DNA from: a virus
Length of the DNA: 30,766 bases
Virus record (IMG/VR): IMGVR_UViG_3300030685_000072
Location: 1-30,766 of that record
Reading direction: 5' to 3' (one strand)
Part shown: positions 6,465 through 14,091 of the stretch, piece by piece
Position numbering within the stretch: the first letter of the stretch is position 1
How the letters are laid out: the number at the start of each line of letters is the position of its first letter
The notes under the pieces: generated by a model
Told to the model about the DNA's origin: nothing
What the model saw: the letters and a program-made list of their open reading frames with translations, nothing else
Database searches by the model: none
Translations under genes and position numbers: made by a program

Positions 6465-7010
6465 ATGAACACAAAAGAGGCAATAGAACTTGCTAAGGTG
6501 GGTTCAGAAAAAGCATTTACATACCTATATAATACGTATCATAAAGTAATTTATAGTAATATTTATTATATAGTAAAAAACAAAGATGTAGCTGATGATT
6601 TATTATCAGAGACATTTTTAAAAGCGTTCAAGAATATAGATAAATTCACAAAAGATATTTCATTTGAAATGTGGTTAAAAACCATAGCTAATAATCATAG
6701 TATTGACTTTATTCGTAGTATAAATAAAGAACAAAACAATGTTTATGTAGATGATGATTTACTAAAAGAATTTATCTATACAGATAATAGCAATCCTGAA
6801 AAGGAATTGATCAAGAAAGAAGAATATGGTAGGTTTGAACGAGGATTAGTAAGCCTTAGCAAGAAACAAGAAGAGGTATTAAGATGTAGATATAATGACA
6901 ATATGTCCTATAAGGAAATAGCTGAAAAATTAAATCTAAGTATTGGTACAATTAAACATTATATTCATCGTTACAAAAATAAATTAATTACAAATATTAA
7001 CAACCAGTAA
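6465..7010 (+). CDS. ECF-type RNA polymerase sigma factor, 181 aa
   Basis: Predicted sigma-70-family factor with regions 2 and 4 only, which should redirect host RNA polymerase to particular promoters. Region 2 spans about residues 15-85 and includes DVADDLLSETFLKAF (41-55), the core-binding helix, and FEMWLKTIANNHSIDFIRS (67-85), the region 2.3/2.4 part. Region 4 spans 130-175 with the helix-turn-helix MSYKEIAEKLNLSIGTIKHYIHR (147-169). Length and spacing match ECF factors. No anti-sigma gene is recognised, although the next gene codes for a protein with one N-terminal hydrophobic segment. It is probably an early or middle regulator. Confidence 0.9.
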   Translation: MNTKEAIELAKVGSEKAFTYLYNTYHKVIYSNIYYIVKNKDVADDLLSETFLKAFKNIDKFTKDISFEMWLKTIANNHSIDFIRSINKEQNNVYVDDDLLKEFIYTDNSNPEKELIKKEEYGRFERGLVSLSKKQEEVLRCRYNDNMSYKEIAEKLNLSIGTIKHYIHRYKNKLITNINNQ

Positions 7011-7021
7011 AACAAAACAAA

Positions 7022-7426
7022 ATGAAAACAAGACATCAAATCTTAGTTATTGGAGCGAAATTCGTTTCTTTGACTCTTTTTGCAGCTTTATTGGGGGTAG
7101 GATCTGGAAATTTTGTAAGAAATAATCAGAAATTATTAGCTGAAGCACCAACTGTAGTTGTAGTACAGAATGAAACAGCTAAAGATCTTTCTTACATACA
7201 ATTAAAAGATTCAAAATGTGTTTTGTCAAGCATCAAAACGTATACACAAAAAGAAGTAGTCATTTCTACTTTTGTAACTCCACGAGAGATTGTGATGAAT
7301 GCGATAGAAGCCAGACGGCAAGACCAACGGAAAATTTCGTTGAACAACATTTATACTCCCAGAGTAACAAACACTTATTTCCCATACAAAGCAAGGGGCG
7401 ACTCAATACATGTAAATACGAGTTAA
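7022..7426 (+). CDS. Exported or membrane-anchored protein, 134 aa
   Basis: Function unknown. Residues 1-7 are basic and 8-28 hydrophobic (ILVIGAKFVSLTLFAALLGVG), either a signal peptide or a single anchor, leaving about 100 residues outside the cytoplasm. It starts 11 bases after the sigma gene in the same transcription unit; a single-pass protein next to an ECF sigma factor is the arrangement of many anti-sigma factors, but no anti-sigma domain is visible. After the stop, another frame continues with protein-like sequence to 7497, so a frameshift near the end is possible. Confidence 0.72.
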   Translation: MKTRHQILVIGAKFVSLTLFAALLGVGSGNFVRNNQKLLAEAPTVVVVQNETAKDLSYIQLKDSKCVLSSIKTYTQKEVVISTFVTPREIVMNAIEARRQDQRKISLNNIYTPRVTNTYFPYKARGDSIHVNTS

Positions 7427-7482
7427 CTGACATAGAAGCAGTGAAACCCAGAGTACAAAAAAGAGTTAAATTATTTTCAAAC

Positions 7483-7514
7483 AATTATCAAAATTAAAAA
7501 AGGAGGTAAATAAA
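7483..7514 (+). promoter_or_regulatory. Leader motif plus strong Shine-Dalgarno
   Basis: AATTATCAAAAT (7483-7494) is followed by six A and GGAGGT (7502-7507), 7 bases before ATG 7515. The same combination precedes the gene at 11365. Elsewhere the AATTATCAAAAT motif touches the ATG directly, so here it has been separated from the start by a ribosome site. Confidence 0.7.
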
Positions 7515-8516
7515 ATGGATACGGAAAAAGCAGGACGGGGAGACCGGCCTGGAATTCAAAACCTACGCATGGATGTGAAAGACATGCTAAACTATCGTAA
7601 GGTTTTAGAGAGTAAAAGAACTGAAGCATTTGATCGTGGAGATACTGAAAAGTATACAAGATTGAGTAAACAATGCGACGTCATGGATATGGTATTCGAT
7701 ACCATTTATATCGCGACCATTGAAGACCAATTGCCTACGTTTAAGGCTTTATTAGGAAGCGATTTCGATATTAGCTCTTTAAAATTAGCGCTACCTGAAT
7801 ATAAGTCTGCAGAAATTGTGGATGACACACAGGTAAAAATAGAGTTTGTTGAAGAAAAAACAGTAGCAGAAGAGGTTAAGACAGGAAAGCCAAAAGCAAA
7901 AGCTAAGGAAATCCCTGAACCACAGAACTATATGGATCAGATCGAACGACTTATGTCAAAAAATATTGCAGATAATATTTTACCTGCAATTAAATTGTAT
8001 TTAGAAAATACTGGAAAGGAATTACTACCAAGTGATGCCTATAAAGAAATCAAAGAACTACTACCGAATTGTCGTATACCACGCGTATATGATGCTTCAT
8101 TAGCCTATGATTTCTTACACAATGGTCCATTGTCAGTATTTTGGTTCGTAAAGAAGCATATGCCAGAATTATCTGAAACCGAAGTTGGAAGATTGGTTGA
8201 AATGGCTGTTTTAAATACAATCGTAAATGAGGAAACTCCATTTACAAAAGCAAAAGAATTAGAAGATTTCTTAAAATCTGGCTTTAGTCGGAAGCAAATT
8301 AAACTCTGGAAAGAAGATCCCAAAAAGGATGAAGTGGTTAAACTTTATGTGCAGAAAGTCTCTGCAGAGACCCTTAGTACTTTGAAGATGTCTCAAGAAG
8401 AGTTTATTGATAAGCAAATCGGAAGAATTATTGCTGCAATGAGTCCAAGTCTACGGGCCGGGATAGAAAAGAAAAATGGACGTAAGCCATATGTCGAAAA
8501 TGGCTATCCTTGTTAA
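7515..8516 (+). CDS. Hypothetical protein, 333 aa, with strong ribosome site
   Basis: Function unknown. Mostly helical and charged. Residues 1-85 include a likely coiled coil (MLNYRKVLESKRTEAFDRGD); residues ~110-145 are a lysine/glutamate-rich linker (KTGKPKAKAKEIPEP); residues 150-333 look like a globular helical domain containing a hydrophobic stretch FLHNGPLSVFWFVKKH. The GGAGG seven bases before the start predicts high expression, unlike most neighbours. The C-terminus ends in Cys. Confidence 0.85.
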   Translation: MDTEKAGRGDRPGIQNLRMDVKDMLNYRKVLESKRTEAFDRGDTEKYTRLSKQCDVMDMVFDTIYIATIEDQLPTFKALLGSDFDISSLKLALPEYKSAEIVDDTQVKIEFVEEKTVAEEVKTGKPKAKAKEIPEPQNYMDQIERLMSKNIADNILPAIKLYLENTGKELLPSDAYKEIKELLPNCRIPRVYDASLAYDFLHNGPLSVFWFVKKHMPELSETEVGRLVEMAVLNTIVNEETPFTKAKELEDFLKSGFSRKQIKLWKEDPKKDEVVKLYVQKVSAETLSTLKMSQEEFIDKQIGRIIAAMSPSLRAGIEKKNGRKPYVENGYPC

Positions 8517-8559
8517 ATTAGGATTTCGACAGTGTAATCAATACATAAAAATAATCAAA

Positions 8560-8964
8560 ATGAAATCATGGATTCTTGGAATTCTATGGTTTTTAACAGT
8601 TTCAATATCAGCATATGCATACAGTGTTAATAACACTAATGTAGTTAAAGAAAATAATTTTGTAGCAGAAAATTCTACCAAAATTGAAGTTCCAAGAATT
8701 AAATTCTATAGCGATGATGGTTTTGCAAACTGTTTAGACCGGAATAGCCAACAGCAAATAAAACAGATAGTAAATCTGCCGGAAATATGTGTAAAACTAC
8801 ATATACGGAAAAGTAAAACTTTACTTAATAAAGATAAAAGTGTAGAATCAGTAGATAGAAATGAATTCGAAGAGCTAGAGACTCTTGATGTTCCGACAGT
8901 ATATCTACAAATAGATCCTATACAAATATCAAATACAGATTTAAATAATTATCTAAATACATAA
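8560..8964 (+). CDS. Predicted secreted protein, 134 aa
   Basis: Function unknown. I chose ATG 8560, which follows ATAATCAAA directly and begins a good signal peptide: MKSW, hydrophobic ILGILWFLTVSIS, then AYAYS as a likely signal-peptidase site near residue 20. The longer frame from 8476 overlaps the previous gene and would bury the signal. The mature part is about 110 residues, acidic at the end, with two Cys (CLDRNSQQQ and EICVKL) that could form a disulfide. Like the product at 7022 it is probably exported to the envelope. Confidence 0.75.
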   Translation: MKSWILGILWFLTVSISAYAYSVNNTNVVKENNFVAENSTKIEVPRIKFYSDDGFANCLDRNSQQQIKQIVNLPEICVKLHIRKSKTLLNKDKSVESVDRNEFEELETLDVPTVYLQIDPIQISNTDLNNYLNT

Positions 8965-8967
8965 ATC

Positions 8968-9324
8968 ATGACTCCTCAAATTCAGGTAATTCGCATGAAG
9001 AGTGCGAGATTAAAAAGGCTTTATGAAGCTAGAATAAAAGCGGCAGAACTCCGATATGTACAATTGTATGGAGATGAATTTCTAACAGATCCGCTAAAAG
9101 AGTTAATAAGTCGTCTTGATTCAAAAATCAAGGTGATAGAGACTGAAATACAAGGAGAAATAAAGACAATCACTGGCTATAATGATAACATACATGTAAA
9201 AGTTCACTACATAAGCCAGGCAGAAATTAAAGCCGGTATATTAAATCTATCATTGGCTGACGATGGTAAAGATTTTCTAGACCTAAACACAGGCGAAATT
9301 GTGTTATATCAATTGATCAGTTAA
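8968..9324 (+). CDS. Hypothetical protein, 118 aa, coiled coil
   Basis: Function unknown. Starts 3 bases after the stop of the secreted protein. Residues 8-55 are a long charged helix with a heptad-like pattern (MKSARLKRLYEARIKAAELRY, split by a short loop); the second half is beta-rich (TITGYNDNIHVKVHYI). It is the last gene before a 2-kb noncoding region. Confidence 0.78.
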   Translation: MTPQIQVIRMKSARLKRLYEARIKAAELRYVQLYGDEFLTDPLKELISRLDSKIKVIETEIQGEIKTITGYNDNIHVKVHYISQAEIKAGILNLSLADDGKDFLDLNTGEIVLYQLIS

Positions 9325-9332
9325 AATCTGGC

Positions 9333-9348
9333 ACCGCAGATATGCGGT
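9333..9348 (+). terminator. Tetraloop hairpin after the 8968 gene
   Basis: ACCGCA-GATA-TGCGGT, a perfect 6-bp stem, begins 9 bases after the stop codon. The T tract behind it is short, so it may be a weak terminator or a 3' end stabiliser. A second hairpin ATTCGA/TCGAAT lies at 9359-9364 and 9377-9382. Confidence 0.5.
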
Positions 9349-9429
9349 TTCAATATATATTCGAATCGAGTTATTATCGAATTAAAATAAGCAGTTAGAT
9401 AACAAAAATGAGATTACCATACTATTTTA

Positions 9430-10620
9430 GTAGAGATATGTAATTAAAATGCGGCGGGGGGCTGTCGCTATATAAAACGTCCAAAAATAATATGAAGGTT
9501 TACGTAGTTTCCCCACCTTTAAACAACGCGATAAAGGAAACAGTGTACGCAATAGCATAGTCATATTGCCCGCAGGTTTAAGCTTCTTAGCGAATCAAGA
9601 AGTAGGTGTCTAGGTTTTGAAACCGGCCCAGGCGAAAGCCGATTAAATACGAATTATTAGTACAGTAATAATTAACGGCAATCACGAATCCAAATATTAA
9701 CTTTGATTGTGAATGAGTATGCTTCTCTAAAAGCAAGTCGCTAGTGGTGGCGAAGAACATGAACCACAAACAATTCTTTAGAGTACCTTAGAAAAGTACG
9801 CGGCCTTTAATAAAGTAAGACCAAAAGAATAGTAATTAGCAAGAGATGTGAGCCGCAACTCACATAAGCAGCACATATTACAATAAATCAGCCTTCAAGT
9901 TATGGTTAGTTCATAAATTTCCTATAGGAATAAGGAAGATAATATAGATTAAGATCGTTCATGTTGGATTCGATCACAAAAGAAAAACATGAGCAGGGAG
10001 CTTTGCAGAAGCGAACCGGCTATATAACCAACAGAACTGCAAAAACCCGCGAATCAGGGAATATGATATGCGTGAGCAGAAGCAAATATAGGCTCTTTAA
10101 TATATTTCAGCCCGACAGAAATATAGATCGTCCTTAAGTGGGACTATACACTTTATTAGTCTATAAATACTACTTATGGACAGCATTTTTAGTAGGTATC
10201 TCCCTATCTCGGAGAATATTGAATAGCGAAAAACATTATGTCTGGTAGCAATGCAAGTAGAAAACATAGAACTACTATAAAAGCTTATGTCTACATTTCA
10301 AAGGATGACACGATCCAGAAGAAATGAAATACGTCCTGAAGTTTAGAATCCTTGGAAATACACGATAAAAACCAAGAAGAACACATGAAAGCAAGCCGGT
10401 CCAAACGGTACACAAACTATTAGTATTCCAATAGGAATAAGGGTAGCCCTTGCCTGATGTTAATAAAAGTAGTCACTAAATAGGGATTAAATGCAAAGTT
10501 AAGAAGTTCTTTAAAAACTTCATGTGCACAATATTCAAGGATTGTCTTAGGAATTTTAGAACACCAATAATTAAAAAAGTTAGGAGCTAATACAAGATTC
10601 GCACACAATGGTTTTTATTA
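9430..10620 (+). ncRNA. Candidate ~1.2-kb ornate noncoding RNA
   Basis: No frame longer than about 60 codons reads through, and the GC content is locally higher than in the genes. Helices visible by eye include 9451-9455 with 9464-9468 (loop of six G plus CT), 9495-9499 with 9515-9519 (loop containing CCCC at 9511-9514), GGC-GAAA-GCC at 9631-9640, 9652-9659 with 9666-9673 (8 bp), 9682-9690 with 9705-9712, 9846-9852 with 9859-9865 (7 bp), 9953-9957 with 9971-9975, 10002-10008 with 10037-10043 (7 bp), 10351-10355 with 10372-10376, and 10423-10428 with 10433-10438. The G-rich and C-rich loops could form a kissing contact. A T-rich stretch after 10610 may end the transcript. GOLLD and ROOL RNAs of phages are comparable in size and setting, but homology is not established. 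Ends are approximate; strand inferred from neighbours. Confidence 0.55.
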
Positions 10621-10785
10621 TATTTTTTCAACAAAAAGTATAAATTAATAAATAACATTTTTATATATTGCAGACAATTGTAGATAAATAAGACTATGAA
10701 TCTTATTTAAAAAAGTATATTAAAAATGATAAATTTTGGAGACTCCCATGTTTATAAATCAATTTATTAATATAACATATTAAGA

Positions 10786-10855
10786 GCGATTTAAACCACT
10801 TTTATGCAGTTATAGTAACATATATCAGTAAGACGTATAAACTGTCTTAAATCGC
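10786..10855 (+). ncRNA. Small RNA closed by a perfect 9-bp stem
   Basis: GCGATTTAA (10786-10794) is exactly complementary to TTAAATCGC (10847-10855), enclosing 52 bases. It stands in an AT-rich stretch (10621-11070) with no gene. Other hairpins there are GTAGG/CCTAC with a 7-base loop TGAAGAT at 10957-10973 and ATACTAT/ATAGTAT at 10974-10992. The strand cannot be decided from pairing. Confidence 0.38.
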
Positions 10856-11078
10856 ATGCAAATGGCCTTATTTGGCCTAAATACAGTTTGAATAGCTCTG
10901 TCCACATTGAAGAATGCCTATTTCCAAAGCATAGATAAATGTATAGGTTAACTTGAGTAGGTGAAGATCCTACATACTATAGTAAATAGTATAACTAATT
11001 ATTTTTATGAAATATAAAAATCAAATAAACACGATTTATGTAAGAACTCGGTAGAGAAAGCTTATATATTAATACAAG

Positions 11079-11166
11079 AATTACGTATCGTACTATAAAG
11101 TTGACATTGCGGCTCAGATAGATAACCGAAAGGGTTCAAAACAGGCTGAGAGTTAAGGACGTAATT
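11079..11166 (+). ncRNA. Structured RNA with nested GAAA-loop hairpin
   Basis: AATTACGT (11079-11086) pairs perfectly with ACGTAATT (11159-11166). Inside, CTCAG pairs with CTGAG and encloses AACC-GAAA-GGGTT, a GNRA-type loop. The length (88 nt) and closed form match the elements at 1021 and 1133, but the sequences are not alike. It lies 200 bases before the gene at 11365. Strand is inferred. Confidence 0.45.
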
Positions 11167-11318
11167 TATATTTTATATTTTCAGAAACTATCCAATCAAA
11201 TTCTTTAAATGTAGTTGGCAGTTATGGAAGCCCATGCGAGTGACAACAGATTTTAGCAATATTATCAAAGAGGGTGCATCATTCCAACAAATTGGATTTT
11301 CCAATACACAAACAAATT

Positions 11319-11364
11319 AATTATCAAAATAAGTAAATAATCAATATTAAAAAAGGAGGTCAAA
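11319..11364 (+). promoter_or_regulatory. Leader motif plus strong Shine-Dalgarno
   Basis: AATTATCAAAAT (11319-11330) stands 34 bases upstream of the ATG, and six A followed by GGAGGT lies just before it. This is the same combination seen before the gene at 7515 and indicates that the AATTATCAAAAT element is not merely start-codon context. Confidence 0.7.
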
Positions 11365-11838
11365 ATGAATACAAAGAACACAGCAGCGCGGAAATTATTT
11401 ATTGGCGCAGATATTTTCACGTTGAAACAAGTAGATGTAGATGACAATCATGTCCGGAAAGACAAAGAAAATCGTATCGAAGTAAAAGCGACCCTAGTTA
11501 CACCAAAAGTAATTCATGTAAATGAAGTAAAAGGTGTAAAAGGTATGGGTGGACAAGATATCATTATTGTTAATGGTGGAGAAAACAAAATCTCTATCCC
11601 AGCGAATTATCAATTCGTTGAAGATGCAAAAAACTTCGACATTGAGAAAAGCAATGAATCTCGCCCGCAATTTTTCGCAGACCATAAATCAGCCGTAGAA
11701 ATTGCAAATGCCCATAATACAGGCGAATTAATTCGCTTGCAAATTATCAAAGAAGATTTGGAAAGCCAAATCAAGGCATTGAAAGATGTCATTAATGCAA
11801 ATGTAGCCCAATCCGGTCTATATAGCAACGAAGACTAA
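11365..11838 (+). CDS. Hypothetical protein, 157 aa, with strong ribosome site
   Basis: Function unknown. The first ~85 residues look like a beta-rich domain (repeated Val/Ile strands, RIEVKATLVTPKVIHVNEV), with a glycine-rich turn GVKGMGGQD and VNGGENK; residues 110-150 are helical (TGELIRLQIIKEDLESQIKAL) and may form a coiled coil. The strong GGAGG site suggests an abundant protein. No Cys. The position directly after the large noncoding region is notable. It might be an RNA- or DNA-binding or structural protein, but nothing in the sequence decides. Confidence 0.85.
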   Translation: MNTKNTAARKLFIGADIFTLKQVDVDDNHVRKDKENRIEVKATLVTPKVIHVNEVKGVKGMGGQDIIIVNGGENKISIPANYQFVEDAKNFDIEKSNESRPQFFADHKSAVEIANAHNTGELIRLQIIKEDLESQIKALKDVINANVAQSGLYSNED

Positions 11839-11860
11839 TCATTTTAATTCATAATCAATT

Positions 11861-12379
11861 ATGAATAAGGTTAGTTTAAATGAATATGATAAACACAGAC
11901 TATCTGAGTTAATCATATTCTTACTGGACCCCTCTGGAAAATTTGCAATAAATTCGAAAGGGGAAGTTTATTTCGGTAGAGTAAATTATTTAACGCTAAT
12001 TTTTAGCCGAGGAAGTGATGATCATCATGATTTCTACGAAATAATTAAAATGCTGATTAATAAAATCATTGAAATAAAAGGGGAGAGCCCTTTTGTTAGG
12101 CAATTATGTGACAGCGCTATTGAGTCGTTTCTTGAAACGAATGATAGAGCTACCGTAATAAAATCAATCTATACTGCATATACTTTAACAGAGGAACCGC
12201 AACAGGGAAGTCAAGAACAAGAGATGCATTTTCCAGAAATAAAGATTGAGACGCAGGAGCAAAGATTACCGCTATTTGGTAGTCATACTATCTTTGAACA
12301 ACAAAATAGAACACCAGACTTAGCCCGTGATTTCGCAGCATTATTAAATCAGGCAAGAGTGGTTTTCATTAAAGAATAA
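11861..12379 (+). CDS. Hypothetical protein, 172 aa
   Basis: Function unknown. The N-terminal ~110 residues look globular and helical, with DDHHDFYEIIKM in the middle; residues 110-145 are Glu/Gln-rich (EEPQQGSQEQEMHF) and probably disordered; the last 25 residues form a short helix (RDFAALLNQARVVF). The start follows ATAATCAATTATG, 22 bases after the preceding stop. Confidence 0.8.
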   Translation: MNKVSLNEYDKHRLSELIIFLLDPSGKFAINSKGEVYFGRVNYLTLIFSRGSDDHHDFYEIIKMLINKIIEIKGESPFVRQLCDSAIESFLETNDRATVIKSIYTAYTLTEEPQQGSQEQEMHFPEIKIETQEQRLPLFGSHTIFEQQNRTPDLARDFAALLNQARVVFIKE

Positions 12380-12511
12380 TGCATTAAAAATAATATAATA
12401 GCCACAGGTAACACTTTAAAATCAAGATTTATGTTTATGGGAGTAACATCATAAAAGTAAATATAAAGAATGAATAGCTATACAAAATATATTACAATAA
12501 TGTAGCAATAA

Positions 12512-12599
12512 CATATGCATTTGGTTAGTTTTCTTAACCGAAATCAATACACCAAATGCATATGCAAATTGGACTAAGGTAGGGATATTCTTAGCCCAA
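12512..12599 (+). ncRNA. Two adjacent strong stem-loops between genes
   Basis: CATATGCATTTGG (12512-12524) pairs perfectly over 13 bp with 12552-12564; GGTTA/TAACC inside competes for its last two G. Next, TTGG-a-CTAAG (12569-12578) pairs with CTTAG-c-CCAA (12590-12599). The gap 12380-12661 has no coding signal otherwise. There is no T run immediately after, so a leader RNA or a processed small RNA is more likely than a terminator. Confidence 0.48.
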
Positions 12600-12661
12600 C
12601 ACAGGAAGACTTATATACTTTTAGATTAAGTAGTATTAATCAATAAAAATATATAATCAAT

Positions 12662-13126
12662 ATGAAAAACAATAAAAAAACATTGACTCCAGAGGAGTTA
12701 ATAACAGAACGTGTAGCATGCATTTTAGATATTAAACAATTATGGACTATTATTATCAATAATAATATTATTCCAAATGGCATGCAACAAAAATTTAATT
12801 TAAATGCTGTTTACGAGCAAATTAAAAAAGCTGAAATTAAATTAGTAGAAATTAAAACAGCGATTCAACTTGCTAATTTAGGATTTACTAATCTTACTGA
12901 GATTCCTGCAAACAATATTCAATCCTCTATTTATCTTCTTCAACAATTGAAAGAGCGAGTAGTAAAATTGAATGCCATTTCTACTAAAAAAGAAGATGGA
13001 GAATCTGTAGTTCTTACTCGAAAATTCATTAGTAAAGAAATTGAACTATTGAATAATGAAATCAGTAAAATTGAAGAAAAATTAATCGTCTTCAATTCGA
13101 AAGTAAACTTTGAAATAGCAGCATAA
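12662..13126 (+). CDS. Hypothetical coiled-coil protein, 154 aa
   Basis: Function unknown. Two long helical segments (about residues 45-75 and 95-145) have leucine/isoleucine heptads with Lys/Glu between them (EQIKKAEIKLVEIKTAIQLA). The tail NSKVNFEIAA is short. The start is ATAATCAATATG. It may be a structural or scaffold-like protein, but there is no recognised family. Confidence 0.8.
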   Translation: MKNNKKTLTPEELITERVACILDIKQLWTIIINNNIIPNGMQQKFNLNAVYEQIKKAEIKLVEIKTAIQLANLGFTNLTEIPANNIQSSIYLLQQLKERVVKLNAISTKKEDGESVVLTRKFISKEIELLNNEISKIEEKLIVFNSKVNFEIAA

Positions 13127-13214
13127 AAAAACAACAAAGAAGTAACGGTGAATATGCCTTCAGAAAGCATAGGTGAGTTCAATCCTCATAACTTTAACAA
13201 AAAGAGAGACAACC

Positions 13215-13490
13215 ATGAAAACGGAACAACTCAAAAAAATTGAAAAATTATTAAAGGATCAAAAGTCTGGTTTTTATAAGTTTATCAAAAAAAATAAAGG
13301 ACTAAAGCACCTTATGAGGGACTATATAAAAGGAGATTTAGAGTATTTATATGATTTTTATATCTCTAAAAAAGACCCAGAATGGAATAGAAGAATGGCT
13401 ACTAGTATGACCACATTCGATATGGATTGGAACCCATTAGTAGACAAAAAACTTTTAAATAGATTGAATAATGAGACCAATAATAAATAG
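13215..13490 (+). CDS. Hypothetical basic protein, 91 aa
   Basis: Function unknown. I chose ATG 13215 (MKTEQLKKIEKLL) over GTG 13173 because GAGAG lies 5-9 bases upstream and the longer frame crosses a hairpin with a tRNA T-arm-like loop. Lys-rich N-terminus, aromatic middle (DLEYLYDFYISKKDPEW). It overlaps the next gene by 20 bases at a junction reading AATGAGACCAAT. Confidence 0.75.
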   Translation: MKTEQLKKIEKLLKDQKSGFYKFIKKNKGLKHLMRDYIKGDLEYLYDFYISKKDPEWNRRMATSMTTFDMDWNPLVDKKLLNRLNNETNNK

Positions 13491-14091
13491 TATTAAAAAT
13501 TATATCAGCAGAAAATGTGCTAGTATAAAATACCAATTAGACTTCCTAAAAGTTTTAAATTCGCCATTAAAAGGATTAAGACTTAGATGGTATTTTGGAA
13601 AGATTCAAGTTGGTACGCCGTATTTTCTACCAAGAAAGTGGGTAAAAATGACTAAGGTCGATTGCGAGGAATCTTTGAATAGAGATATAAAAGGATGTTT
13701 ACCGCAATATACTCAAAATAGAACCTGGGAATATTATAAAAACCATAAAAAACCAGTGCCTATTAAATATTTTGGATTTCATTTCACAACACTTGGTTGG
13801 AAAACTAAATGGGACAATTACAGATTTGAATGGAACCCAATATTATCAATAGTAATTTTTGGAAAACAATTAGCTATTTGGATTAAACCGAATATAGATC
13901 CAAAATGCATGGATGGTATTTACTGGGAAGTCTGGTTAAATTATGAATATAAAACCAATAAACTATTAAGTAAAAAGAATAGATTATTGCAATTAAAAAA
14001 GATGTATTCATGCACATGGGGAAGCAACAAAGATGGATATATAGATTATTATCCTTACATATTAAAAAAGAAATACAATGAGACCAATTGA
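13471..14091 (+). CDS. Hypothetical phage protein, 206 aa, Trp/Tyr-rich
   Basis: Function unknown. It contains VGTPYFLPRKWVK (residues ~48-60), then FGFHFTTLGWKTKWDNYRFEWNPILSIVIFGKQLAIWI (two blocks within ~102-138). From memory, proteins of this style, with a 'PYFxPR' motif followed by an 'R-F-E-x-N-P' block before a hydrophobic segment, recur in gut Bacteroidota phages without assigned function. The segment ILSIVIFGKQLAIWI could touch a membrane. It starts inside the preceding gene and ends inside the following one, so the three are coupled. Confidence 0.85.
   Translation: MRPIINSIKNYISRKCASIKYQLDFLKVLNSPLKGLRLRWYFGKIQVGTPYFLPRKWVKMTKVDCEESLNRDIKGCLPQYTQNRTWEYYKNHKKPVPIKYFGFHFTTLGWKTKWDNYRFEWNPILSIVIFGKQLAIWIKPNIDPKCMDGIYWEVWLNYEYKTNKLLSKKNRLLQLKKMYSCTWGSNKDGYIDYYPYILKKKYNETN

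Noticed and set aside
10420-10608. Minus-strand 62-codon frame inside the large noncoding region
   Set aside because: It crosses several strong hairpins, has no ribosome site, and lies opposite to the neighbouring transcription direction. I regard it as chance.
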